DNA of 64,000 bases from Thauera terpenica 58Eu (GCF_000443165.1 NZ_ATJV01000092.1:105820-169819); one strand, 5' to 3'; shown: positions 21,599 to 31,442, counted from the first letter of the stretch. A program made the numbers and translations. The notes: generated by a model from the sequence alone, not told the origin.

Positions 21599-22269
21599 AG
21601 TCTCAGCAGCCCGACACCTGCCGTCTGCTCCACGGCGCTACCCGCAGCGCCACCCGTCTTGTCACCCTGGGCGCGCTGCTGCTGCTCAGCGCGTGCACGG
21701 TGCTGCCACGCGCTGAGCCGGTCGACACCTATCTGTTGCCGCCGGCCAGTCTGAGCCGTGCGCCGGGGCAGACGACGCTGCCGTTGTCGCTGCGGGTATC
21801 GCGCCCGCTCGGCGGGGTGCAGTTGACCGGGCAGCGCATCGTCGTTTTGCCGGAAGGCAATCGGGTCAGCGTCTACAAGGGTGCGAACTGGAGCGATCCC
21901 GCGCCGGTTCTGGTGCGCGATCGCATTCTGGAGGCCTTTCGGGTGGATGCGCGCATTGCGGCGCTGAGCAGCGATGAGCAGCGTCTGCATGCCGACTTTG
22001 AGCTCGTCAGCGAGCTGCAGGCGTTTCAGAGCGAATATCGTGACGCTGCGCCCGAAGTGGTGGTTCGGCTCGATGCGCGCCTGATCCAGCGCAAGGATCG
22101 TCGCATCCTCGCCTCACGCGTGTTCGAGTCGCGTGTGCGCCCGACAGGCGCCGAGTTGACGCAGGTGGTGGCCGGTTTTGGCCAGGCGTCTACCGCGGTG
22201 GCCAGTGAAATGGTGGGCTGGGCGGTGGAGGTGCTGGCGCCGTGCACGGCAGCGACTTGCCCGCACTGA
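21595..22269 (+). CDS. PqiC/ABC-type transport auxiliary lipoprotein
   Basis: 224 residues. Signal peptide with lipobox LLLLSAC (Cys about 35), then an ABC_trans_aux domain (YLLPPASL, then GQRIVVLPEGNRV and AFRVDARIAALS). Such lipoproteins sit in the outer membrane and complete MCE transport systems (PqiC). Overlaps the MlaD-like gene by 4 bases. Last gene of the operon. Confidence 0.85.
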   Translation: MKSQQPDTCRLLHGATRSATRLVTLGALLLLSACTVLPRAEPVDTYLLPPASLSRAPGQTTLPLSLRVSRPLGGVQLTGQRIVVLPEGNRVSVYKGANWSDPAPVLVRDRILEAFRVDARIAALSSDEQRLHADFELVSELQAFQSEYRDAAPEVVVRLDARLIQRKDRRILASRVFESRVRPTGAELTQVVAGFGQASTAVASEMVGWAVEVLAPCTAATCPH

Positions 22270-22393
22270 GACGGGCCGATGCCTGTGCAGAGGCTGTCAT
22301 GGCGGCAGGTCGTTCAGTTCATGGCGGGTGCTGAGCCCGTTCGCATGCGCGTCTTGTTCGTCGCATGGGAGTGGGCTGCGCTTCGGGTCATCC

Positions 22394-25300
22394 TCAGTGA
22401 AAGTCCCTGCTCTGTGTCGCCAGCGCTCCCAGCAGCCCGGAGTGGTCCACCACCCGGCTCGCGATCAGGTGCACGACAGGTCCCTGGCGGCTGATCTGGC
22501 CGAACACGCCCATCAGCTGGGCGCCGAGCAGGATGCGGCGCTGTTGCTCGAAGAGCTCGGGGCGGACGATGACGTTGGTGAGGCCGGTTTCGTCTTCGAG
22601 GGTGATGAACAAGGTGCCCTTGGCCGTGCTGGGGCGCTGGCGACAGGTGACGATGCCGGCGCCGCGCGCGAGCATGCGGTCGGGCGCGGCGGCGATGTCG
22701 GTGGCGGTGATGAAGCGCAGCCTGGCGAGCGCGTCGCGCACGAAGGAGAGCGGATGGCGGCCGAGGGTGAAGCCGAGACGGGCGTAGTCGGCAAGGAGGT
22801 CTTCGCTTGCGGCTGGAGCGGCGATTGGGAGCGCATCCTCATGTGCCGCGGTGCCGGCCAGCAAGCCATGCAGGGGCTTGGCGCCGGCGGCCTGCCACAG
22901 GGCCTGGCGGCGGTGGCCGGCAAGGGTGGCGAGCGCACCGGCGGCGGCGAGCACGCGCAGCGTGCCGGCGTCCAGCTGGGCGCGGGCGGCGAGATCGGCG
23001 GTGTTCTTGAAGGCGTGCTGGCTGCGGGCGGCGATGATGCGCACAGCGGCATCCTGGCCGAGACCGCGCACCATGCGCAGGCCCAGGCGCACCGCCGGCT
23101 GGGTGGCGCGCTGCAAGTGGGGCTGCGAAGGAGCGTGTGAAGGGATGGGCGGGGCAGGTGCCGTGTCGGACTGCGCAGCGCCAGCTTCCAGCGTGCACTC
23201 CCAGTCGCTCACGGTGAGATCTGCCGCGCGCACCTCGACGCCGTGGCGGCGCGCATCCTGGATGAGTTGCGAGGGCGCGTAAAAGCCCATCGGCTGGCTG
23301 TTGAGCAGTGCGGCCAGAAAGGCGGCGGGCTCGAAGCACTTCAGCCACGCCGAGGCATACACCAGCAGCGCGAAGCTGGCGGCGTGTGACTCGGGAAAGC
23401 CGTAGCTGCCGAAACCTTCGATCTGCTGGCACAGGCGCTGGGCGAAGTCGGTGTCGTAGCCGTTGTCAGCGAGGCCTTGCAATAGTTGTGCACGGTAGCG
23501 ATCGAGTTCGCCCTTGCGTCGCCACGCGGCCATTGCGCGGCGCAGCTGGTCGGCTTCACCGCCGCTGAAGCCGGCTGCGACCACGGCGAGCTGCATGACC
23601 TGCTCCTGAAAGATGGGCACGCCCAGCGTGCGTGCCAGCACGCCGCGAATTTCTGTGCGCAGACCCTGCATCGGGTCTTCACCGCGGGCGGCGCGATTGC
23701 GCGCCTGCAGGTAGGGATGGACCATGCCGCCCTGGATGGGGCCGGGGCGCACGATGGCGACTTCCACCACCAGATCGTAGAAACGGCGCGGCTTGAGGCG
23801 CGGCAGCATGCTCATCTGCGCGCGCGACTCGACCTGGAACACGCCCACCGAATCGGCGCGCGACAGCATGGCGTACACCTCGGGTTGCTCGCGGGGCACG
23901 CTCGCCAGCGTCAGCGCACGACCGCGCCACGCCGACACCATGGCCAGGCCGCGGCGCAGTGCCGACAGCATGCCCAGCGCGAGCACGTCGATCTTCATCA
24001 GGCCCACCGCGTCGAGATCGTCCTTGTCCCACTGGATGACGGTGCGCTCGGGCATGGCGGCGTTTTCCACCGGCACCAGCTCGTCGAGCCGGCCGCGGGC
24101 GATGACGAAGCCGCCGACGTGCTGTGACAGGTGGCGCGGAAAACCGATCAGCTCTTCAGTGAGCGCGACCAGGCGCCGGGTGACCGGGCTGGCGGGGTTG
24201 AGCCCGGCTTCGAGCAGGCGTTCGGGCAGGATGCGGCGGCCGTCGAACCAGTGCTGTGCGCGCGTCAAGCGTCCGATCTGCGCCTCGTCCAGACCCAGCG
24301 CACGGCCGACATCGCGCAGCGCGCTGCGGGCGCGGTAGCGGATGACGGTGGCGGCGAGCGCGGCGCGTTCACGACCGTATCTGGCGTAGATGTACTGGAT
24401 GATTTCTTCGCGCCGATCGTGTTCGAAGTCGACGTCGATGTCGGGTGGCTCGTTGCGCTCGCGCGAGATGAAGCGTTCGACCAGCATGATGCCCAGCTGC
24501 GGGTCGACCTCGGTGATGCCAAGGGCCCAGCACACTACCGAATTCGCCGCCGAGCCGCGGCCCTGGCACAGGATGCCGGCCGCGCGTGCGAAGCGGACGA
24601 TGTCGTGCACGGTGAGGAAGTAGGGCTCGTAGCGAAGCTCGGCGACGAGGGCGAGCTCGTGTTCGATCTGCTTGCGCACGCTGGGCGGGGCGGGGTCGTC
24701 CGCCGGGGCGGGGTAGGTGGCGCTGGGCGCGGGCTGGGCGACGCAGGCGGCGAGAGGGACGGCGCTGGATGCGCCGGCCGCGCTCGTGTCGGGCTGGCGG
24801 TAGCGCCACTTCAGCCCGCCTTCCACCAGCCGGCGCAGCCAGCTTGCCGGTGTTTCGTCGGTGGGGACGAGCTCGGCGGGGTATTCATAGCGCAGCTCGT
24901 CCAGGCTGAAGTGGCAACGCTCGGCCACGACCAGGGTTTCGGCGAGTAGGGCGGGGGGGTAGCGGCGCGCCAGCGTGGCGGGTTCGTGCAGTCGGCGCTC
25001 GGCGTTGGGCGCCAGGGCCAGCCCGGCCTCGGCCACGCTGCAGTGCAGGCGCAGCGCAGTCATCAGATCGGCGATCGGACGGCGGGCGGCACTGTGCATC
25101 AGTGCGCCGCTGGCGGCAAGCGCCGGGATGCCGGCGGCGCGGGCGATGCGGCGTAGACCTGTGATGCGCGCGCGGTCGTGGCCGTCCAGTCTGACTGTCA
25201 CCGCCATCCAGGCGCGGGCAGGGAAAAGCTGCCCCAGCCAGAGGGCATCGGCTTCGAGCGAGAGGGCGCTGTGCTCGGCGCCAGTTTGCTGTGCAAAGTC

Positions 25301-25696
25301 AGGCGGTGGGATCAGCAGCGCGCAACAATCGGGGCAGGCGTCATCGAGCATCGCCCGCTCCAGCCGGTATCGACCCTTGTCGGCGGCGCGTCGGGCGCGG
25401 GTGATGAGCCGCGACAGCTGCGCATAGCCCTGGCGGTTGCTGGCCAGCAGCACGATGCAGGGGCCGTCGGCCAGCTGCAGTTCGCTGCCGATGATCAGCT
25501 TGGGTCGGCTTTTCTCAGGCAAGGCCTGCAGCGCGCGATGGGCGCGCACGATGCCGGCCAAGGAACACTCGTCGGTGAGGGCGATCGCCGCGTAGCCGAA
25601 GGCTGCCGCTTGCTCGACGAGTTCCTCGGGGTGGGAGGCGCCGCGCTGGAAGCTGAAATTGCTCAGGCAGTGGAGTTCGGCATATGGGGTGCTCAT
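22394..25696 (-). CDS. dnaE2: error-prone DNA polymerase III alpha, DnaE2 (ImuC)
   Basis: 1100 residues. N-terminal PHP domain (MSTPYAELHCLSNFSF, then GASHPEELV), the polymerase palm with GRGSAANSVVCWALG and PPDIDVDFEHD (catalytic Asp pair), and a C-terminal OB fold (GIVTCRQRPSTAKGTLFITL). DnaE2 performs translesion synthesis after DNA damage, normally with ImuA and ImuB, neither of which is nearby. A perfect LexA box ends 8 bases before the ATG at 25696. No Shine-Dalgarno is seen, so the message may be leaderless. An ATG at 25750 is upstream of the LexA box and not credible. Confidence 0.95.
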   Translation of the reverse strand: MSTPYAELHCLSNFSFQRGASHPEELVEQAAAFGYAAIALTDECSLAGIVRAHRALQALPEKSRPKLIIGSELQLADGPCIVLLASNRQGYAQLSRLITRARRAADKGRYRLERAMLDDACPDCCALLIPPPDFAQQTGAEHSALSLEADALWLGQLFPARAWMAVTVRLDGHDRARITGLRRIARAAGIPALAASGALMHSAARRPIADLMTALRLHCSVAEAGLALAPNAERRLHEPATLARRYPPALLAETLVVAERCHFSLDELRYEYPAELVPTDETPASWLRRLVEGGLKWRYRQPDTSAAGASSAVPLAACVAQPAPSATYPAPADDPAPPSVRKQIEHELALVAELRYEPYFLTVHDIVRFARAAGILCQGRGSAANSVVCWALGITEVDPQLGIMLVERFISRERNEPPDIDVDFEHDRREEIIQYIYARYGRERAALAATVIRYRARSALRDVGRALGLDEAQIGRLTRAQHWFDGRRILPERLLEAGLNPASPVTRRLVALTEELIGFPRHLSQHVGGFVIARGRLDELVPVENAAMPERTVIQWDKDDLDAVGLMKIDVLALGMLSALRRGLAMVSAWRGRALTLASVPREQPEVYAMLSRADSVGVFQVESRAQMSMLPRLKPRRFYDLVVEVAIVRPGPIQGGMVHPYLQARNRAARGEDPMQGLRTEIRGVLARTLGVPIFQEQVMQLAVVAAGFSGGEADQLRRAMAAWRRKGELDRYRAQLLQGLADNGYDTDFAQRLCQQIEGFGSYGFPESHAASFALLVYASAWLKCFEPAAFLAALLNSQPMGFYAPSQLIQDARRHGVEVRAADLTVSDWECTLEAGAAQSDTAPAPPIPSHAPSQPHLQRATQPAVRLGLRMVRGLGQDAAVRIIAARSQHAFKNTADLAARAQLDAGTLRVLAAAGALATLAGHRRQALWQAAGAKPLHGLLAGTAAHEDALPIAAPAASEDLLADYARLGFTLGRHPLSFVRDALARLRFITATDIAAAPDRMLARGAGIVTCRQRPSTAKGTLFITLEDETGLTNVIVRPELFEQQRRILLGAQLMGVFGQISRQGPVVHLIASRVVDHSGLLGALATQSRDFH

Positions 25697-25704
25697 ACAG
25701 ATAA

Positions 25705-25720
25705 CTGTAAAAAAATACAG
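25705..25720. promoter_or_regulatory. LexA box of dnaE2
   Basis: CTGTAAAAAAATACAG fits CTGT-N8-ACAG exactly. It is centred about 17 bases upstream of the dnaE2 start, so LexA would cover the transcription start. Confidence 0.88.
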
Positions 25721-25905
25721 CTGCAAGAGCAATTGAATTGTCGCTATCACGTCCTGGGGCGCGACATTCGGGCGTTGTCACATTTCAACGCTGCCGCAGT
25801 CGCCTAAATGGATGGCGCCGGGTACACTTTCACCCTTTGCCTCGCTCACTGCGGGGCGATCCTTGCTCAACACATCCGGTCGCAACGGCCATAGAGGAGT
25901 TCTGC

Positions 25906-26877
25906 ATGCCCTTCATCAAGTCACACAAGCTTTTGTTCGGCGCGATGGCGCTGGCTTTCGCGATGGCTGCCCCGGTCCACGCGCAGCAGAAGTCGGTCGC
26001 CGTCACCGCGATCGTCGAGCATCCCGCTCTCGATGCGGTGCGTGACGGCGTCAAGGAAGGTCTTGCTGCGGAAGGCTTTGAAGAAGGCAGGAATCTGCAA
26101 TGGCAGTACCAGAGCGCGCAAGGCAATACCGGCACGGCAGCGCAGATCGCGCGCAAGTTCATCGGCGACCAGGTCGATGTCATCGTCGCCATTGCCACGC
26201 CCTCGGCGCAGGCAGTGGCGGCAGCGACGCGCGATATCCCGCTGGTGTATTCGGCGGTGACCGATCCGGTGGCGGCCAAGCTGGTGCCGTCGATGGCGGC
26301 GTCGGGCAGCAACATCACCGGCGCCTCGGATGCGCTCGAACTCGACAAGCAGATCGATCTGATCAAGCGTGTCGCTCCCAATGCCAAGCGCGTGGGCATG
26401 GTCTACAACCCGGGCGAGGCCAACTCGGTGGTGGTGGTCGAGCAGCTGCGCACCTTGCTGCCCAAGTACGGCATGAGTCTGGTCGAAGCGGCCGCGCCGC
26501 GCTCGGTCGACGTGGGTTCGGCCGGGCGTAGCCTGATCGGCAAGGCGGATGTGTTCTACACCAACACCGACAACAACGTGGTGTCGGCCTATGAGGCGCT
26601 GGTCAAGGTCGGCATGGACGCCAAGATTCCGCTGGTGGCGGCCGATACCGACAGCGTGGCGCGGGGTGCGGTGGCCGCCTATGGCATGGACTACCGTGCG
26701 TTGGGCGTGCAGACCGGCAAGATGGTGGCGCGCATCCTCAACGGCGAGAAGCCGGGCACGATGGCTTCGCAGACCAGTGACAAGCTCGAACTGCATGTGA
26801 ACCTGACTGCGGCCAAGAACCAGGGCGTCACCTTGTCCGATGAGCTGGTGAAGTCCGCCGCCAAGGTCGTCGAGTAA
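25906..26877 (+). CDS. ABC transporter substrate-binding protein, TrpX-like class
   Basis: 323 residues with a signal peptide (cleavage after AAPVHA) and the ABC_sub_bind fold: VTAIVEHPALDAVRDG, VIVAIATPSAQAVA, YNPGEANS, YTNTDNNVVSAYEALV. This family binds amino acids or similar ligands; the streptococcal member TrpX takes up tryptophan, but the ligand here is unknown. ATG 25906 has a GAGGAG site 8 bases upstream. Permease and ATPase genes follow. Confidence 0.88.
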   Translation: MPFIKSHKLLFGAMALAFAMAAPVHAQQKSVAVTAIVEHPALDAVRDGVKEGLAAEGFEEGRNLQWQYQSAQGNTGTAAQIARKFIGDQVDVIVAIATPSAQAVAAATRDIPLVYSAVTDPVAAKLVPSMAASGSNITGASDALELDKQIDLIKRVAPNAKRVGMVYNPGEANSVVVVEQLRTLLPKYGMSLVEAAAPRSVDVGSAGRSLIGKADVFYTNTDNNVVSAYEALVKVGMDAKIPLVAADTDSVARGAVAAYGMDYRALGVQTGKMVARILNGEKPGTMASQTSDKLELHVNLTAAKNQGVTLSDELVKSAAKVVE

Positions 26878-26991
26878 TCAATACGCTTCATCCTGGCGCG
26901 GCGGCCGCTGTGCGGTCGCGCTGGGTGGGGCGCGCACGCAGTTTTGCCGCGCGGTCGCACCCCTTCGTCTTCACTTCACGGTAAGCCACCC

Positions 26992-27882
26992 ATGTCGCTC
27001 TACACCCTGCTCGGGGCGCTCGAGATCGGGCTGATCTTCAGCCTCGTCGCCCTCGGCGTGTATATCTCCTTTCGCCTGTTGCGCTTTCCCGACCTCACCG
27101 TCGATGGCAGCTTTCCGCTCGGTGGCGCGGTCGCCGCCACGCTGATCGCAGCGGGCACCGATCCTTTCGTGGCCACCTTCGCGGCGATGATCGCCGGCGC
27201 CGGCGCCGGCCTGATCACCGGCTGGCTCAATGTGCGCCTGAAGATCATGGATCTGCTCGCCAGCATCCTGATGATGATCGCGCTGTATTCGATCAACTTG
27301 CGCGTCATGGGCAAGCCCAACGTGCCGCTGATCATGGAGCCGACGGTGTTCAACATCCTCCAGCCCGAGGCCTTGGCGGATTACGTCTTCCGCCCGCTCT
27401 TGCTGGTGTTCGTGGTGCTGGCGGTGAAGCTGTTGCTCGATGGCTTCTTCGCCACCCAGACCGGGCTGGCGATTCGCGCCACCGGTTCGAACGCACGCAT
27501 GGCACGCGCGCAGGGCGTCAATACCGGCATGGCGGTGCTGGCCGGCATGGCGGTGTCGAATGCGCTGGTGGGCCTGGCGGGCGCATTGTTTGCGCAGACC
27601 CAGGGCGGCGCGGACATCTCGATGGGCGTGGGCACGATCGTGATCGGTCTGGCGGCGGTGATCGTGGGCGAAAGCCTGCTGCCTTCGCGCAAGCTCTACC
27701 TGGCAACGCTCGCGGTGATCGTGGGTGCCATCGTGTACCGCTTCTTCATCGCGGTCGCGCTCAATTCGGACTTCATCGGTCTGCAGGCGCAGGACCTGAA
27801 CCTGGTCACCGCGCTGCTGGTGACGGTGGCCCTGGTGGTGCCCCGACTGCGTCAGCACTGGTCGGGCAAGAAGGGGGGGTGA
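26992..27882 (+). CDS. ABC transporter permease (BPD_transp_2 type)
   Basis: 296 residues, eight to nine membrane helices, branched-chain-type permease fold, with YISFRLLRFPDLTVDGSFPL near the N-terminus and RATGSNARMARAQGVN as the cytoplasmic coupling loop. Second gene of the TrpX-like importer. A 114-base gap separates it from the binding-protein gene. Confidence 0.88.
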   Translation: MSLYTLLGALEIGLIFSLVALGVYISFRLLRFPDLTVDGSFPLGGAVAATLIAAGTDPFVATFAAMIAGAGAGLITGWLNVRLKIMDLLASILMMIALYSINLRVMGKPNVPLIMEPTVFNILQPEALADYVFRPLLLVFVVLAVKLLLDGFFATQTGLAIRATGSNARMARAQGVNTGMAVLAGMAVSNALVGLAGALFAQTQGGADISMGVGTIVIGLAAVIVGESLLPSRKLYLATLAVIVGAIVYRFFIAVALNSDFIGLQAQDLNLVTALLVTVALVVPRLRQHWSGKKGG

Positions 27883-27980
27883 GGTGAATACACGCGCGCT
27901 GTCACTCGTACATCAACTCGCCCACTCAATCTTTTTGCTGCAGGCCGACTGCGTCCCGCAGCGCCGGCAGGAGGCCTGAG

Positions 27981-28775
27981 ATGCTCAAGGCACAGGATCT
28001 GCACCTCACTTTCAATCCCGGCACGCCCATCGAGACCCTTGCCCTGCGCGGCATGTCGCTCGAGATTCCGTCCGGACAGTTCGTTACCGTGATCGGCTCC
28101 AATGGTGCCGGCAAGTCGACCTTCCTCAATGCCGTATCGGGTGAGCAGACGGTGGACAGCGGCTGCATCGAGATCGACGGCATCGACATGACGCGCCTGC
28201 CGGTGTGGGCGCGCGCGCGTCAAGTGGCGCGCGTGTTCCAGGACCCGCTGGCGGGCACCTGCGAAGACCTGACGATCGAGGAGAACATGGCGCTGGCGAA
28301 GATGCGCGGTGAGCGTCGTGGTCTGTCGTTCGCGGTCAAGCCGGCGTTGCGTGAGGAGTTCCGTGCCCAGCTGTCGACCCTGGGCCTGGGGCTGGAGAAC
28401 CGCCTCTCCGATCGCATCGGTTTGTTGTCCGGTGGTCAGCGTCAGGCGGTCAGCCTGCTGATGGCGGCGCTGCAGCCTTCGCGTCTGCTGCTGCTCGATG
28501 AGCACACCGCGGCGCTCGACCCGCGCACCGCCGCCTTCGTGCTCGCGCTCACGGTGCGTATCGTGAACGAACACAAGCTCACCACGATGATGGTCACCCA
28601 CAGCATGCGCCAGGCGCTGGATGTGGGCGAGCGCACGGTGATGCTGCATCAGGGGCAGGTGGTGCTCGATGTGGCGGGCAAGGAGCGCGAGGGGCTCGAT
28701 GTTCATCACCTGCTCGACATGTTCGAGAAGGTGCGCGGCGAGAAGATTGACGACGACAAGTTGCTGCTGAGCTGA
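27981..28775 (+). CDS. ABC transporter ATPase of the TrpX-like importer
   Basis: 264 residues. Walker A GSNGAGKST, Q-loop RVFQDPLAGT, signature LLSGGQRQAVSLL, Walker B LLLLDEHTAALDP (His where most ABC ATPases have Pro, usual in this subfamily), H-loop VTHSMRQA. Start ATG 27981 follows a GGAGGCC site. Supplies energy to the adjacent permease. Confidence 0.9.
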   Translation: MLKAQDLHLTFNPGTPIETLALRGMSLEIPSGQFVTVIGSNGAGKSTFLNAVSGEQTVDSGCIEIDGIDMTRLPVWARARQVARVFQDPLAGTCEDLTIEENMALAKMRGERRGLSFAVKPALREEFRAQLSTLGLGLENRLSDRIGLLSGGQRQAVSLLMAALQPSRLLLLDEHTAALDPRTAAFVLALTVRIVNEHKLTTMMVTHSMRQALDVGERTVMLHQGQVVLDVAGKEREGLDVHHLLDMFEKVRGEKIDDDKLLLS

Positions 28776-28788
28776 GCGGCAAGCCTCA

Positions 28789-28807
28789 TGCAGCCATTCT
28801 GGCTGCA
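28789..28807. repeat. 7-bp inverted repeat between ATPase and hydrolase genes
   Basis: TGCAGCC and GGCTGCA around ATTCT. It could be a weak terminator of the transporter operon; no T-run follows. Confidence 0.35.
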
Positions 28808-28834
28808 GGGCGGAACTGGACTGAGGACGACCTT

Positions 28835-30154
28835 ATGAAACCCATGCTCGCATCGGCGCTGACCCTGGCCGTGACCTTCACCGTATCGGCCGGCGCCCTG
28901 GCGCAAACGGCGTCGCCGCTGTCGGCGCAGGATTCCAATCCCGAGACAATGGGCTGGATGCAGGGCTTTCCACCGGCCGCCGACAAGACCATCCGCTTCA
29001 CCGACCCCGACTTCTTCACCTTTCCCAAGCTGCGCTGGACGGTGTGCCACTTTCGCCAGCTCATGCCCAACGTGGGCGTGAGCAAGGGCAGCGCGGGCGC
29101 ACGCCCATTGCCGCTTGCGCTCGACCCTGGGCTGGACAGCGTCCGTTTCACCCCGCTCGGTGCGGATACGACGATGACCTGGAACGAGGCCTTTGCCGCC
29201 AACTACACCGACGGCATCCTCGTGCTTCACCATGGCCGAGTGGTGTATGAGCGCTACGACGGCTGCCTGAAGCCGGACGGCTTGCATGCGGTGATGTCGG
29301 TGACCAAATCCATCGCCGGCCTGCTTGGCGAGATGCTGGTGGCCGAAGGCAAGCTGGATGATGCCGCACTCGTTGGCAGCATCATCCCCGAGTTGAAGGA
29401 CAGCGCCTTTGGCGATGCGACGGTGCGGCAGGTCATGGACATGACCACCGCGCTGGCCTACTCGGAAGATGCCGACCTGCGCACCTACTCCATGGCCGGC
29501 AGCCCCTTGCCCAAGCCCAAGGACTACACCGGCCCGCGCAGCTACTTCGAGTATCTGCAGACGGTGAAGAAAGCTGGCACCCATGGCGAGGCCTTTGCTT
29601 ACAAGACCATCAATGCCGACGCCCTGGGCTGGCTGATCGCGCGCAGCAGCGGTCAATCGGTGGCTGAACTCTTCTCCGAGCGCATCTGGAGCCGCATCGG
29701 CGCCGAGCGCGAAGCCTTCTTCACCGCTGACTCCATCGGCACGCCGTTTGCCGGCGGTGGTTTCAACGTCAGCTTGCGTGACCTGGCGCGCCTGGGCCAG
29801 CTGATGCTGGACGAGGGCCGCGTCGGCAGCGAACAGATCGTGCCGGCCGCTGCCATCGCCCGCATCCGCAACGGTGGTGAGGCCGCACTCTTTGCCAACG
29901 CCGGTTACACGCGCTTGCCGGGCTGGAGCTATGGCGGGCAGTGGTGGGTCAGCAACGACGAGCACGGCGCCTATGCGGCGCGCGGTGTGTATGGGCAGAC
30001 GATCTGGGTCGATCCCAAGGCGGACATGGTGATCGTGCGCCTGGCGTCCTACCCGGTGGCGGCCAATGCCGCCAACGATCCGACTTCGCTGCCCGCCTAT
30101 CGCGCGGTGGCCGAGTACTTGATGGCCAACGACGGCGCTCCACTGGCGCGCTGA
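28835..30154 (+). CDS. secreted serine hydrolase, beta-lactamase class C/6-aminohexanoate-dimer hydrolase family
   Basis: 439 residues with a signal peptide ending near GALAQ. The catalytic Ser-x-x-Lys is SVTKS (about residue 155), followed by an AYSED motif in the place of Tyr-x-Asn. The C-terminal region has GVYGQTIWVDPKADMVIVRL. Members hydrolyse amides, esters or D-amino peptides in the periplasm; the substrate here is not known. Same strand as the transporter, 59 bases downstream, so it may be part of that operon. Confidence 0.8.
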   Translation: MKPMLASALTLAVTFTVSAGALAQTASPLSAQDSNPETMGWMQGFPPAADKTIRFTDPDFFTFPKLRWTVCHFRQLMPNVGVSKGSAGARPLPLALDPGLDSVRFTPLGADTTMTWNEAFAANYTDGILVLHHGRVVYERYDGCLKPDGLHAVMSVTKSIAGLLGEMLVAEGKLDDAALVGSIIPELKDSAFGDATVRQVMDMTTALAYSEDADLRTYSMAGSPLPKPKDYTGPRSYFEYLQTVKKAGTHGEAFAYKTINADALGWLIARSSGQSVAELFSERIWSRIGAEREAFFTADSIGTPFAGGGFNVSLRDLARLGQLMLDEGRVGSEQIVPAAAIARIRNGGEAALFANAGYTRLPGWSYGGQWWVSNDEHGAYAARGVYGQTIWVDPKADMVIVRLASYPVAANAANDPTSLPAYRAVAEYLMANDGAPLAR

Positions 30155-30176
30155 TCTCGATCACTGAAAGCCTTCA

Positions 30177-30207
30177 AGGCCCAGCCCAGCCCTGGCTGGG
30201 ATGGCCT
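30177..30207. terminator. bidirectional hairpin between convergent genes
   Basis: An inner stem CCCAGCC/GGCTGGG lies inside an outer GGCC/GGCC pair, between the hydrolase and the convergent glycosyltransferase. No clear T-run. Confidence 0.45.
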
Positions 30208-30224
30208 GGCGTCCGTTTGCGATC

Positions 30225-31433
30225 CTAGCCAGGGCTTTGTGCGGGCTGCAGCAATTGGCTACAGCAATCGAGCAGCCGGTGCAGCGCGTTTTCCTGGGTG
30301 AATTCCTGATGGTTGGCGGCATAAGCAGTCGCGCGTGCGCTGAAGTCCGCGTTTGTCAGCAGCTTGCTCAGCAGTTTTTCCAGCATCGCGGGCGGCTGCT
30401 CCAGGGTATAGCTCAGGCCGCAGCCGGCATTCTCCACCCGTTTGCTGGTCATGGTTTGCTCCATCTGCATCGGCAGCAGCAGCAAGGGTTTACCGGCGCT
30501 GAGCATGACGTCTACGGTGCCGCCGGCGTGGCAGACGGCAAGATCGCATTGCGCGCGCGCCGCGCTCATCAGCACCGGACTGCTGCTGAATGCCAGGTTG
30601 GCGCCCTGATAGCGCTGAACCTGCTGTCGGGCGACTCCCTGGGCAAAGATCAGGACGCTGGCATCGGTGCGCGACAATGCGCTCAACACCTGATCGAACT
30701 TGGCGTAATGGGCTTTCAGGTAGGCAAATATCCGGGTCTTGCGTGTGCCTGGCCATTGTGGCTCCTGGCCATGCGAGGTGTTGTTGATGGCGCCGACATA
30801 GTTCTCCTTGGGACGCGGGCCGTAGACATCCAGCTCTGGCACCCCGGTGATCAAGGTCGCTTCCGCCGCGTACAGATCCGCTACCTGACGCATCAAGGGC
30901 GCATCGAGCTGGCGCAACACCTTGTTGGCGTTTTCCAGCAGCCGGCTTTCCGTTTCTTCCAGGCGCGTGGCGGCTGGAGCTGCGTCCCACCAGCGATAGA
31001 TCGGCAGTGGCCGGGTCTGCGGCGGTACGGCGAAGCTGTTGCCGGTGATCAGCCGTGGCAGGCCCAGGCCGCGCGCCGCCAGTAGTGCGGTCGGCGCATG
31101 ATCGAAGATCAGCAGTTCCGGTTTGAGCAGGGCGAACAGCTGACGCCAGGCGCGGGTGATGGACAGCAGTCCGGCCGGACTGAGAAAGCCGAACAGAAAC
31201 AGGCTCTCGGTAAAGTTGAGTGCGGCCGGCAAACCGCTCACCGGGGGCAACCAGAGGGGCGCTTGCAGATATTCCAGGCCGTAGGGAGTGAGCAACTCAT
31301 CCGCGCGCGAGATGTCGCGCAGGATCATCACGGGCCGGTGGCCTTGCGCCCTCAGCGCTTGTGCGATGGGGAGAAAGCGGCCGATGTGGCCGTAGTCGGA
31401 ACCAAGTTCCCAGATCAGAGCGATAGTAGCCAT
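30225..31433 (-). CDS. GT1-like glycosyltransferase (GT-B fold)
   Basis: 402 residues from ATG 31433 (MATIALIWELGSDYGHIGR). The N-terminal half has the Gly-His loop typical of UGT/MurG-type enzymes (GSDYGHIGRFLPIAQAL). The C-terminal half has CHAGGTVDVMLSAGKPLLLLPMQ, the nucleotide-sugar binding motif of GT1 enzymes. It would transfer a sugar to an unknown acceptor. It follows a PEP-CTERM gene and shares its AT-richer composition. A terminator-like hairpin between the two suggests that it may have its own weak promoter or rely on read-through. Confidence 0.82.
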   Translation of the reverse strand: MATIALIWELGSDYGHIGRFLPIAQALRAQGHRPVMILRDISRADELLTPYGLEYLQAPLWLPPVSGLPAALNFTESLFLFGFLSPAGLLSITRAWRQLFALLKPELLIFDHAPTALLAARGLGLPRLITGNSFAVPPQTRPLPIYRWWDAAPAATRLEETESRLLENANKVLRQLDAPLMRQVADLYAAEATLITGVPELDVYGPRPKENYVGAINNTSHGQEPQWPGTRKTRIFAYLKAHYAKFDQVLSALSRTDASVLIFAQGVARQQVQRYQGANLAFSSSPVLMSAARAQCDLAVCHAGGTVDVMLSAGKPLLLLPMQMEQTMTSKRVENAGCGLSYTLEQPPAMLEKLLSKLLTNADFSARATAYAANHQEFTQENALHRLLDCCSQLLQPAQSPG

Positions 31434-31442
31434 GTGATCAAT

